DNA of 64,000 nucleotides, taken from assembly GCF_043641665.1 (NCBI RefSeq), contig NC_092182.1:16445456-16509455 (forward strand). Reading direction: 5' to 3'. The position numbers and the translations under genes were made by a program. Shown in pieces: positions 52,765-63,185 of this stretch. How positions within the stretch are numbered: the stretch's first letter is position 1; every line of letters begins with the position of its first letter. The notes under the pieces are model-generated. The model saw only the letters and a list, made by a program, of their open reading frames with translations, ran no database searches and was not told the DNA's origin. This stretch comes from Enoplosus armatus. Taxonomy: Eukaryota > Chordata > Actinopteri > Centrarchiformes > Enoplosidae.

Positions 52765-52985
52765 ACACATACATATACATTGTTATTGTATATATTTTTT
52801 TACTTCATTGTTCACTTAAATACTGTAAATGTGTATATTTTTTATTTTCTATTTCTTATTTTTATATTTTGTACATACTTTTAGTTCTAAATTATGCCAT
52901 TTTTTACTCTTGAATGGGAGCACAGGTACTGTACAATTTACCCCCGGGGATCAATAAAGTATTTCTGATTCTGATTCTGATTATT
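52711..52985 (-). repeat. Long (TA)n tract and LINE/SINE-type 3' tail
   Basis: About 24 TA units at 52713-52760. A little further right lies 'ggggatcaataaagtatt' followed by tandem 'ctgatt' units (to about 52983). The 'ggggatcaataaagtatttctgattctg' ending is a familiar 3' tail of teleost non-LTR elements, here oriented on the plus strand, opposite to prdm2. Only the tail region is recognisable. Confidence 0.55.
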
Positions 52986-53152
52986 TTCCAACACATTCTG
53001 GTCTCACTGTGGTCCACCATCATTGGCAGCTGGACGTCAATTTCAAAGTTGTACATCAATGAAATGCAAATGGTAATCAACACGTTCATGGTCTTAAAAG
53101 ATGATGTTTAAGTTGCAGTTATCTAAAACAGAACAGACACTTGTGCACTCAC

Positions 53153-53267
53153 CGACACGGCTTTGATTTATAGCGGAAGGTTTAAGACTCAAACAGTCAG
53201 GCAAACCCCTCCACACATGAGCTGGAATTTCATCTAGAGTTTCCACTGTCCCTCCACTAATAGCCAT
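53153..53267 (-). CDS. prdm2: PRDM2, first coding exon (start of RIZ1 form)
   Basis: The exon begins at 53270 after 'gcattgtag'; ATG is at 53267-53265, and the donor GTGAGT follows 53153 in phase 1. It codes MAISGGTVETLDEIPAHVWR and then GLPDCLSLKPSAINQSRVG. The match to the human PRDM2 start (ETLAEVPEHVLRGLPEEVRL) fixes the gene and places the start at about the same distance from the PR domain. The frame upstream in the previous exon is also open, so a longer N-terminus cannot be excluded. Confidence 0.88.
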
Positions 53268-53394
53268 GATCTACAATGCAATAAAAGATGACATTTTTTG
53301 TTATCAAAAAGCATCAAAACCCTGTGAAAATGTCAAACCGAACATCAGTGGATAATATCCTAATTTTACAGATAGTAAGAAGTAGATATTTTAC

Positions 53395-53458
53395 CTGTTC
53401 AGGTAGGTTTTCCACAAGACAGTGGGCACAGAGTCTCAACGTAGCGTCATCACATGGA
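53395..53458 (-). other. prdm2: prdm2 5' exon, probably untranslated
   Basis: 64-nt block between a good acceptor ('ctgtatttacag') and a GTAAAA donor, 128 bp upstream of the first coding exon. It contains an upstream ATG directly followed by TGA, a minimal uORF. Another frame is open throughout and joins the PRDM2 frame (…LRLCAHCLVENLPEQ-IMAIS), but I see no ATG for it. I therefore call it 5' UTR. Confidence 0.55.
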
Positions 53459-54770
53459 CTGTAAATACAGAGTGAAGTGAGTGATTAATAACGCAGCAGC
53501 ACACTTGAGTGGAAGCTGTCAAAGTGAATTCATTACAAACTGCATCTCAGTGAGGGAAACACACAAACTAATACAACTTTCCTTTAAATTGATGGGGATT
53601 TTTTGAGGGGGGGGGGTAAAAAATGAAACATGAGCTTAACCATAGAGGACCTGGCCGGGCGCTGTGCCTCTGCTTGAACAGGAACTTCATGTAAATTGTG
53701 ACATGCAAATTTAACCACAGGTATCTTAACACCCTCCATAGTTCGCCTAAGATAAAAACCAGCTGGAAGCCCCTTTCATAAATGCAGAAAATAAGAAGTG
53801 CAGCCTATGAATTAATGCAGGCTGATTTTTAAGGGCTGAAACTAATGATTACTTTCATTGTGAATTCATTTGCAGGTTATTTTCATGATTAATCGTTAAA
53901 AAAAAACAAAAAGGTAAAATGTCAAAAGATATATACAGTGATGTCTTCACACTACTTGTTTTGTCAGAAAGCCCCAAAGATAAGCCCCGAGATAAGACGA
54001 GCACAGCATCAGGCAGCGATACACTGACAGCCAGGCAGATCTTAGATTTTTGTGAAATGTCTTTGTCTCTTTATCATGAATGCCAGATGATCTGAGTGGT
54101 TTAACAGCAAGCAAAAGCATAACTTATTTATTCAAGTGCTTTTTAAATCTATATGAGAGATAAGATATTCAATTATCAATGGCATAACAGAGAGACACGA
54201 GAGAAATCCTCACATTTGTGAAGCTGCTGAATGTTGCTTAGAAAATGACTCCAACAATTGATCATCACAAAATTCAATACATTTTCTCTTGATCAACTAA
54301 TCAATTCATTGTCTTTGGCACTTTCTATGCTTTACTAACTTGCTTTTTGTCCCCACTGGCAGAATAGCCAATTGTCCAGCAGCACAATGAGCTGACCCAT
54401 GTGTTGCAGCTGAGCTCAAACAAAACACTGAATTAATTAACAATAAAATATTCCACATACGTTCAACAGCATATCTTTTCTTGACCTCAAGGACTCTTAA
54501 CTTGACTCAGTGATGATGTTATATCATCTCAAAAAGGCAGATAAATGACGAAGCTCAGACAATAAACCTTGTTGTCTATAGATTTGAGGTGCTCCAGCTT
54601 TAACATCCTCTTAAAATAAAAGCAAAGGATAAAAATGCATGAACTTTTTACTGGCCGGTTGATTTAGGTTCATTGGATAATTCTCTCCCTATAATCCGCT
54701 GGTGCTGGAGTTGTGATCAGACATTTTTAAATCCCTTCTAGGTGAAGTTCAAGCAACAAATGGAGAGATT

Positions 54771-54807
<37 letters not shown>

Positions 54808-55066
54808 AGAACGGATTTAAAAGCGTTCTGCATGTGTTCATCAAGAAAAAGTTGACAAAGACACGTCAAATGAACGAATATATAAACCGTACAACGCCTG
54901 GAGGATGCAGTTTATTGTTACCCTTGTAGGCAAACCGTCCGCTCTCCTTATTCTTCGCGATGCTTGGCCGCAGTAAGGTGGAGGAAGCTTCTTTTTTTTG
55001 TCTCCCTCAATGTTGCCTGCCGTAGGCTGGTTTTTGGGTTTAGGCTACTCACGCGCGCACACTTAC
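53459..55066 (-). other. prdm2: prdm2 first intron, with dispersed repeat at 53830-54310
   Basis: About 1.6 kb. It contains copy 4 of the 'cgttagttgcagcc' repeat family (starts 'gggctgaaactaatgatt', ends near 'ttgatcaactaatcaattc') and a (TG)n microsatellite at 54775-54804. No exon is recognised. Confidence 0.5.
54775..54804. repeat. (TG)n microsatellite
   Basis: About 15 TG units in prdm2 intron 1. Confidence 0.9.
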
Positions 55067-55210
55067 CTGCTTTATTTGACCGGGGGACTTGTGATTTTTG
55101 TGCTCTACCTGCTTTCAATCTGCTGAAAATGGCGGATGGAGGCTTGAGTCGAAAGCCTCTTCTGTAACTCGGATCGTGGTGTAGTGTAGTTGGGAGAGGC
55201 AGCCTGACAG
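55067..55210 (-). promoter_or_regulatory. prdm2: prdm2 first exon / main promoter (proposed)
   Basis: The minus strand has a YY1-like 'ccgccattttc' (about 55127-55137), typical near starts of TATA-less genes, and then an excellent donor AAAGCAG|GTAAGT at 55067. A weaker donor (GCAG|GTAGAG at 55109) is also possible. The exon would be 5' UTR joined to the 53458 exon. The transcription start is not visible from sequence, so the right boundary is a guess. Confidence 0.4.
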
Positions 55211-55219
55211 ACCCGTGCA

Positions 55220-55246
55220 TACACACACACACACACACACATATAT
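55220..55246. repeat. (CA)n then (TA)n microsatellite
   Basis: About 10 CA units followed by TATATA, just upstream of the proposed prdm2 first exon. Confidence 0.9.
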
Positions 55247-55899
55247 ACAGCGATGGGGCAATAATGTTCAGCAAGGAGGTTTTTGTAGACGACGAGGCTT
55301 CCTGGTCTCCTCACGTCGTGTCCACATGCAGCCGCACATGAAACCCTGCCAATTAAGTACCTTACTTAGATTCATGTGTGAGCATAATGGGCCTGTAGGC
55401 TGGAGCCATCTGTGCAAAGCTAAGAACTCAACATAAGCAGGCAGCTGCAGGCTGGAATGTGTTATTTGGTGGTAAAAAATATATAGAATATAAAATTGAT
55501 ATATTTTTTGTGTTAAATGCTTCACCTGTGGCGAGTTGCTGCTGTGTTTTTATTTGTTGGTGAATTGTTTTTCCTCATATTCTTTAATGCACTTATTCTA
55601 AAACATCTGCTAACTGAAAAACTAGGGATTTTACGTGAGTTCAAAATAAATGAGTGAATAGTCTGAAAGATGCTGCATAAACACAATGTTGTGGTATGAT
55701 TCAATTCAATTTACTTATTTCACCAGGGTAATTCACTTAGTATCTGTGTATCTTTTCAGAGAGTCCTAAGAACATATTAAAAACAAACAAAGCAGTAAGA
55801 CATTGAAAACACATCAAACAGTCGGTACAGTGTGTTGATCTTGTGTACTCGCTCCGATTCAAGTCTATAAATAAATAGAAATATATATATATATATCAC

Positions 55900-56290
55900 A
55901 ATTTCAAATACAGTTTACACCTAGCTAAAAATAATACAGTTTAATACAGTCCTGCAATAAATCCTTCATGAAGGTTATAGTGTTCAGCCTTTGTTGAGAC
56001 TGTTTTAGAGAGGTGTTGATTGGAGGATGCACTGTATTGTGTTATACAGAGAGGTGTTTCTGTTATTTAGCCTGTCCTCAGTTATATAAATGTGGTGGAC
56101 AAAATAACAGCGTAGATATGCAGTATAATGCAATACAGTTCAACAGCACCACAAACTGCATCCTCCAAAATGATCAGCACCTCTCGAAAACAGTCTCATC
56201 ATAACCTTCATGAAGGGAGGACTTATCGCAGGACTGTTGTATTGGACTGAATTAGTTTTAGCTAGTACCTAATAAACTGAGAGTATATGT
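55900..56290. mobile_element. Palindromic MITE with long inverted arms
   Basis: The left arm runs 'acacctagctaaaaataat', 'cctgcaataaatccttcatg', 'gactgttttagagaggtg', 'ggaggatgca'. The right arm is its reverse complement: 'tgcatcctccaaaatgatc', 'cacctctcgaaaacagtc', 'ccttcatgaagggagg', 'tagctagtacctaataaac'. The arms are about 130 bp each around a centre near 56100. Non-autonomous, no coding. Half-copies lie at 32.9 and 51.3 kb. Confidence 0.75.
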
Positions 56291-59181
56291 CCTTTTTGGA
56301 ACAAAAGTCAAATCGACATGAAGGTCAGCAAAAACACTGTGCAATGAATAAAAGTAGATTTCTTTCTTATCACAGTGTATGAAATTTGATATCACCCTAT
56401 TAACATATATCTCTTGAAGACTTGTCAATGAGTAAAATAATCAGACAGCAATGCCATTTTTTCTAATGAAATACCTGACAAATTAAAGTCCTTCATCCTG
56501 TTGATGCAAAAATCTTGAATGAAATCTCATCAGTGTCCAGTAATGTCATAAAACAGTCCTGCAACGTGTCCACAAAAGCTACATCGAACCAGAGATGCTA
56601 AAGGGACACTGTAGCTGCCACAATACAAATAGTACATTTGTATCTTCTTACAGTATATATATACTTATATAGTGTCATAATAGAGAAAAACAAGATATTA
56701 TTCTAATTGCTCTTATTACATGGAACACGAAAACAGCTCAAACAAAATAGGATTTACAATATAACGGCAGTTTTTAAGCTTCTCTCAGGTGCCCACATGT
56801 GTATGTGGCCTCTGTTCTCTGCAGCGTGCAGGTGTTGGAACCTGAATAAGCTTCAGTAGCATACAGTTCCTGTTTGGATTTGTTGTTTCTCCAGTTCCCA
56901 CATGCGGTAGTCACATTGGTTCTCAAAGGGCACATGCTAGGTAATCATGTAATCATTATTTACTGGTAATGTCTGTGGCCACTAGAGGCTGCTGTGCTAC
57001 CATAAACAGGTTGTGCCCTCTTCAGATTGAAGTCTAAGCCTGGAGACTGATACACAAATAATTTATGCCATGAATGTGAATGTTAGCGCCTGCACTGTCA
57101 ACTGTCAGCGCAGCACTACAGCTAACAAGAAAGTAATGGCTGAGTTGTAACAATTATGAGCGGATGTGTGATATGTGTTTGATTGTATATCTTTCTGTCT
57201 CCGCTCTGTGAAACAAGCGATCCTGCAACAAAGTGTCTCTGTATCTATTTTAGTTGTGCTTTCTTACATAAAGCTTACAGGAATTAAATGTTATGCTATT
57301 CTTCCTGTTAATAATTATCAAAAGGATCTGTGTTACACCTTCTTAAGGTGTGACTTCATGCCACATCAGGACACATAGTTGAAAAGTTCTTTCTCTGCAA
57401 GTCTGGCATTCAGTACACCCGAGGGTACTCAGCCAGGTACCTTATATTAATTAAATCTCCTGTTTGGAGTTTTCCATTTCTATTCATTCCAAAATATCCC
57501 AGTAATGCTCTTAAACGAGAGGAATCACATCGTGGCCCCTGTCATGTACCTCATCTGCTTCTGTAATGTCTGTAACCTCAGTGCTTGAGGCATCTCTCAA
57601 CCAGATGTGCTGATTCCTTTCCACCTTTTCACAAGCTTTCGTCCCTGCTGCTCAAGCAATACCAAATTCCTCCACCTCTGCTCCACCCTGATGACTTTCC
57701 CATGTCCATCAGGCTGACAGCTGTCACAGGTCCTCCTGCTTTTGTATGACAGCCGTAATTCATCGATTCCCATATGAGGATGTCCATCAACTGTCCTTGA
57801 ACAAATCATAGAGGATAGATTCACAGATTTTCAAGTTAAAACAGCAGTCAGGTGCACATATGAACAGTGAAACAGGTTTTGCTTGATCTAGTCTGAATGA
57901 TTACAGCAAAAAAACAAAGCTATTTTAATGCGCATACGGGCACCTGATGCTGTTTTAACATTAACAACAGAAGTTTTTAGATTTCACCTCGTCTATTCAG
58001 CATTACCATGAGATATCATAATTACATAGAACTGAGTCAATGTGGATACACGTGATTCCATTATGTCTTTATCAGTTGATGGACCTGATGCCCTGAAATG
58101 AGACCATGAGTATCACAGGAACATCAAAGTTCACATGAATCTAAAAAAAGGAATACATAAATTAGGTGTTTGAGTGTTAGAACCACAGAGATCATCTGGC
58201 ATTCACGACAAAGACATTTAATCCAGATTTTCACAGAGAAAACTACCTCACCAGTCTTTCTAAAAAATGTTGCTTATACACAAAAGAGCCATCATGTAAT
58301 ATTTAGTACACATCCTACATATACAGTATGTTCAATATGAAATATACTATGAAGTTTTCCTGATATTTTGAATATGAGTGTAATATAAATGTGCACCTGA
58401 GTGTGTTTGAATTAGTGTGTGTGAAGGCTGCTTTGTGTGACTGATTCATGATGTTGTATAAATGTGATTTGTTCTTAGATCAGTCTTATAAAAGAGATCT
58501 TAATCTCACTAAAAGCTTAACTAATACGTGAATTACCTAGGCTTAAGTATGTAAAGGCCATAGTACCTGCTCTAAATTTGTGGGATATGTTAACTATACT
58601 TGGGTGCAGTTTTAACACAAGAACACAGTTTAAAGCTCTCATTTGGAACAGCATGTCCTCCTCACCATCCTAAAAATATTTACTGTGTGCAGGTTGAGCC
58701 GTGGACATATAGCTGGTACTGCAGCATGCCGAAGTGTGATTAATAGGACAGCCCTCCGTCTCATGCTGCATGACAGAGCAGGAAAAGTGATAGGCCTACT
58801 TAAACCGCCTGTAGGGAGCGTGTGCTGTTTCATGCATGTGGTGGACTGTACTGTATGTATGAGCCATGAGGACGACAGAGATGTAAATATTGTACGTAAA
58901 GAACATTTTGTGATTCAAAGGAAATGTTCACTACAGTTTCACTGACCATTACTTTAATGATCCACAATAATAAAACAAGTGAAAGTTTTCATCATCCATG
59001 AGTTTCAAAATCAAAACATGCTTACTATCAAATATACATTACATTTCATAGAGCATGACTGTCCTCTATAGTAAGTTGGTCACATTTATCATAAACCACT
59101 GCTATACCATTTATACTAGTATGTTATCACCATCTTTAGTAGCTAATAATCTACTTATAGGTCAAGACATAGTTTAAGATC

Positions 59182-59850
59182 AGAGGTGGAAAATGTACTT
59201 AAACACAATGTGGAGGTACTTATACTTCACTTGAGCATTATGCTACAATACTGCAGCATTTATCTGACACCTGTAGTTACTGACCAACCTGTAAAATATG
59301 ATGCACTGGCATAGATTAAAGGTACCCTGTGGAGCTTTTGACCACTAGGAGCGCCATGGAGCGCAACTAGTCAGTCCCCGTTTAGTTTGTATAGTGTTTG
59401 TGCACACAGTTGGTGTTTGTAACATGCAAAGAAGAGTAGAGATGTGCCAGGCAGTTAAGAAGATGGTCGCTAGCTGGTAAACATGGAAACAATGCAGAAT
59501 TTAAAATGTTCGACTTTGCAAATATTTAATGAGGATGAAATGCACGTTTGTTAGACCTCAGTCTATTTTGGTGAGACACACTGAATACACAACTTTTGTT
59601 TGTTTACAAGAAAACTCCAGAGGGCACCTTTAATCTACCCAAAAGTAGGTAATATTAGCTCCGCCTCAAGCAACAGGAAAACGCTTCCTGCACATTAATG
59701 CATCAGGAGTCATTCTGCTGCTGAATTAATGTTGTTATCTTTGATACTTAAAGTATATTTGGCTGATGATACTTGCATATTTCTACTTAAGTAAAATATG
59801 AATAGGACTAGAGTATTTTTACATTGAGATATTGCTTATCTCCCACCACT
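59182..59850. repeat. Dispersed repeat split by a MITE insertion
   Basis: The outer element begins 'agaggtggaaaatgtactt' and ends 'cttatctcccaccact', inverted ends of a common percomorph repeat with 'ggaggtacttatacttcac' and 'tttctacttaagtaaaat'. It is interrupted at 59315-59634 by a second element. Confidence 0.6.
59315..59634. mobile_element. MITE with about 24-bp terminal inverted repeats, nested
   Basis: The left end 'attaaaggtaccctgtggag' plus 'ctttt' and the complement of the right end, 'attaaaggtgccctctggag' plus 'tttt', match at all but three positions. The element is about 320 bp without coding capacity and interrupts an older repeat, so it is the younger insertion. The flanks share TAG next to the ends, so the target-site duplication is unclear. 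Confidence 0.75.
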
Positions 59851-60173
59851 GGTTTACATTATTAGTGGCTTTCTGGCTGTCCAAACTTGGAGAAACTGGA
59901 GAATTTCCTTCAGTGGACTTTTCTTAAGCAAAGATGCAATGCAGAGAAACTTGTTCTGCTCAGTGCTTCAGTTGCTCCACATGTCATCAAACAGCTTTTC
60001 CATTTGTCAATTGATTTTTACTTCAATGTCCTAAAACAGGAGAAATAATTGTAAATGTATAGATAGTGTTGTTGACCACGCTGAAAGAAGTGATTTGAAT
60101 ACTAAACCATTTCATAGTTAATTATGGACTGCACGTAAATTAGATTTGGTGACATTGTTGTACCCACTTGCAT

Positions 60174-60277
60174 TCAGCGCAGTTTCTTGGATACAGTCGT
60201 CCAGACAAACCCAAAAGCAATAAAAGACATCAGTGTGAAGAATGCTGCACCGAGCACCGTCCCTCTGTTGAGTAGAG
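60174..60277 (-). CDS. Acidic membrane protein, last coding exon (TM helix and KKLR tail)
   Basis: Acceptor 'tttggtctctcag' and phase 1 entry match the donor at 60529. The exon codes LLNRGTVLGAAFFTLMSFIA then FGFVWTTVSKKLR and a TGA stop at 60176-60174. About 22 hydrophobic residues form one transmembrane helix. The last four residues, KKLR, fit the KKXX pattern that retrieves type I membrane proteins to the ER. With a luminal N-terminus this predicts an ER-resident protein; that location is an inference. Confidence 0.8.
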
Positions 60278-60528
60278 CTGAGAGACCAAAATGGTCATCA
60301 GTGAAGTCAGCACTTAGAATTGCTACATGCAGTGATATTTAACTTTTCTCACTGGGAGCTTTTGAGCAGACATGAACATGTTCTCACAACACTGTTTGTG
60401 CCCCAAAGATTAGTTGAGGCTTTTCCCCATTTATCTTCACTATAATGAGTAATAATCACATCCAGGAATTTGTGAACATAATACAGGGAAACAAAGGTTT
60501 TAAAAATAGCTGTGTGTTGGATTCTTAC
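60278..60528 (-). other. Intron of the acidic membrane-protein gene
   Basis: 251-bp intron with GTAAGA donor and 'tctctcag' acceptor, keeping the frame open between the acidic domain and the TM exon. Confidence 0.75.
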
Positions 60529-62167
60529 CTTCAGGTTCTTCTTCTATATTCAATATAGCTGCAGCTTTAAAATCTTCACTGTGTGTCTTCATGCTGGTGC
60601 CCTTACCAACTTCCACAGGATCAGGAACAATTCCTGCCTCTGTATCTGTTCCAGCTGTGACAGGTTCAACTGGGACTTCAGTTAAGATCTCTGTTGCATC
60701 TACTGGGGCTTCCTCACCTGGATCCAGTACTGTCTCTATGGTCCCAGTCTCAGACAGGGTCTCAATGACGGATGTGACAAGTATCTCTCCATCACTGTCA
60801 TCTGCTTCGTCCTCCTCCTGAGGAGCTGTGCCCTCTTCCAGGCCTGCTTCCTTTAGGAGAGGATCTGATTGGACAACTTCTTCTTCTGTTTTGTCCTCTG
60901 GAGCACTCTCTTCTGGATCTTCCAGGGGGATTATGAGCATTGGGTCTTCTGGAGCTGGTTCCTCACTGGTTGGTTCCACAAGAACATTGACAGCAGGTTT
61001 TTCTGGGGCTAGTGCTGTTTCCTCTGCAATGGCTTCCTCTTGCCCTTCCTCCTCTGTGTGAAGTTCTTCATGGACAAGGAAAACAGATTCCTCTTCTTCT
61101 GGTGTACTAGGAAGACTTTCTTCCTCAGCAGCAGGGTCCTCTTCTGCTTTTTCCTCTGGGACTTCTGGGACAGGCATCCCTGCACTTGCTACAGAAACAG
61201 CAGCTCCAACTTCTGTATACTCCTCTGGAGCTTCTTCGTCTGGTTCTTCTGGGGAAACTATGAGGATTAATTCTTCTTCAACTTTTTCTTCCAACTCCGA
61301 CCCCTCTTCAGCAAGATCCAAAGGAACAATGACAACTGGATCTTCTGGGGCTGACTCCTCTGCAGTATGTTCCTCTTTGGTCTCAAACTCTATATGAAAG
61401 AGGGCAACAGATTCCTCTTCCTCTAATGTACTGGGAAGAGGTTCTTCATTAGTAACAGGGTCCACTTCAGCATTTTCTTCCAGGGCTACTGGGGAAACTG
61501 TATCTTCTTCTTGTTCCTCCAGAGCTTCCTCTTCTGAAAAAATTATAAAGACTGTTTCCTCTTGATCCGGCTCCTGTTCAGCAGGTTCCACGGGAACAGC
61601 AGGTTCTTCTGGGACTGACTCCTCTGGTGCTGTTTCCTCTGCAGCACGTACCCCTTGACCTGCCTCCTCTGTCTCAAGGTCTGCAGAGACGAGGGCAACA
61701 GATTCCTCTTCTTCTAACATACTGGGAAGAGGTTCGTTAGTAACAGGGTCCACTTCAGCATTTCCTTCCAGGACTACAGGGGCAACTACTTCTTCTTTTG
61801 CATGTTCCTCTGGAGCTTCCTCTTCTTCTGTTTCTGAGGAAATGATAGGGACTGTTTCCTCTTGTTCCTCTTTATCCAGCTCTGGTTCAGCAGGCTCTTC
61901 TGGGGCTGACTCCAGACCATGCTGTTCTGGGGATGCGTTTTCCACAGCACCCTCTACAGCAACAGCAGTTTCTCCTTCTGCATTTTCCTCTGAAGCTTCT
62001 AAAGGAATGACTGGAATCGGTGCTTCTGCAGCTGGATCCTCCACATAATGGTGTTCTGGAAACTCACTCTCTACAGCAACATCTGGGGCAACTTCTGCAG
62101 TTTCATCTGGAGATGCCTCTGCAAAGGCAGCTTCTACAGGGACAGTGTCCTTGTCTGACTTTGGCAG
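60529..62167 (-). CDS. Unrecognised Glu-rich, repeat-containing membrane protein, main exon
   Basis: A single open exon of about 1.64 kb, entered after 'aacttcttttacag' (62167) or, more consistently with the signal exon, after an AG at 62155 (exon from 62154), and ending at GTAAGA (60529) in phase 1. It codes about 545 residues dominated by Glu, Pro, Ala and Val with almost no Lys or aromatics and no cysteine that I noticed. Units of about 97-107 aa recur: EEEESVAL/F blocks start near 61715, 61425 and 61105, and a second motif of the type 'hxIIxxEE..EEAPEE' occurs four times between them. Low-affinity, high-capacity calcium binding is known for acidic luminal ER proteins and is possible here, but I cannot show it. 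The gene lies where PDPN lies next to PRDM2 in human, same strand, yet the Thr/Ser-rich mucin-like sequence and conserved TM of podoplanin are absent. I do not recognise the family. Confidence 0.8.
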
Positions 62168-63103
62168 CTGTAAAAGAAGTTAGAGATTCAGCAACAACTT
62201 GAGCTGGTTCTCCAGTGCATCAACAGTATGGCCATTTGGTTTGTTCTCTAAGTTAGTCAACAAAGGAATTTTACATAGTGCACTTTACTTGACATACATA
62301 TAACATATATTTATAGATTTTATAAATTTTATACTTACATCTTTGTATTTTGTTTCCTGGAATCTCTCAATAACATGAAATAAAGTTTCTCATTGAAGCT
62401 ATGGCCTAAATATGTCGATATATGTTTTTATACATTTACATTCCACTGAGCTCAATTTGGCGCCATATATATTAGACTTAGCTAATTGCAGCTAATTGTA
62501 ATTGGAAAGTGTCTGAGGTTAAGCACAAGCATAGTCGTTTTCCACAAAGTAAACCCCACAAAACACTATAGCTCTGAAAATGGCCTCAAATGTAAGGATG
62601 GCTGATTATGAAACAGTTAAGAAGATCTCCAGTGAACTGATACAAACATGGAGGGTGTGTAGTGATCCGAGTTTAGTTCAAATGTCTCACAGGGTAGCAT
62701 GCTAACAGGAGCAGGTGTGTCATTGAACAGGCCATGAAAGTATTTTGAGAAAAGTTTTGGTTGTTAGTCACATCCGCGCATTCAGGAAAAGGAGTTTTTG
62801 TCTCGTTTTAACAGGGGTGACTGAGGTCAGTTTCCAAACTGAATGCATGTTTGTATTATTCACAGCTAGAAAATACCTAAAGCAATATTTGCCTTTCTCT
62901 GTCTTAGATTCTGTTGACTCACAATCGACCTATTATGTAACACCAAACACAGCTTTACCTTAATAAACAACATATTCATGTGCTTCTGTAACACATTTCT
63001 GAATGAAGTTAGTACATTTGGTCTATTCTATAGGGATTCCTTTCTAATAATTATGATCAATAATTATCCTATCAAAACAGTTTAGAAAGAATGCATGGCT
63101 TAC
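62168..63103 (-). other. Intron of the acidic membrane-protein gene
   Basis: About 0.94 kb between the signal-peptide exon and the acidic exon. A further strong donor (AAGAT|GTAAGTAT) lies near 62335 on the minus strand, with weak acceptors before it, but no mini-exon that I tried keeps the frame. No repeat is recognised. Confidence 0.45.
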
Positions 63104-63185
63104 ATATTGGTGCTGATGAGCATAGCTGAACATTTAGGAGCAGGGTTAGCAGTAGCAAAGAGGAAGCTTTGAGCATAATGTCCAT
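63104..63185 (-). CDS. Acidic membrane protein, candidate signal-peptide exon
   Basis: ATG at 63185-63183 begins MDIMLKASSLLLLTLLLNVQ followed by LCSSAPI, then a strong GTAAGC donor after 63104 in phase 1. The stretch is a textbook signal peptide with a likely cut after CSSA. Joining to the main exon keeps the frame only if the AG at 62155 is used (codon T+AC, giving API-YKDTVP), for a total of 603 aa. With the stronger acceptor at 62168 the frame would break. Either that second AG is used or a small exon is missed. Confidence 0.65.

Larger units (their letters stand above)
55247..60173. other. Intergenic DNA between the acidic membrane-protein gene and prdm2
   Basis: I see no supported gene. 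The interval includes a palindromic MITE (55.9-56.3 kb), a nested repeat (59.2-59.85 kb) and, presumably, the 3' UTR of the acidic-protein gene at its right end. A plus-strand open frame at 58643-58945 (100 codons) and a minus-strand one at 57597-57824 show no motif. The remaining sequence is AT-rich and looks unique. Confidence 0.5.

Noticed and set aside
60591..62048. Several Ser-rich plus-strand open frames opposite the acidic exon
   Set aside because: They are shadows of the GAA/GAG-rich minus-strand coding exon, with Ser codons arising from complementary frames.
60174..63185. Assignment of the acidic gene to podoplanin
   Set aside because: Position and strand fit, but the ectodomain is Glu-rich instead of Thr/Ser-rich and the TM and tail do not resemble podoplanin.
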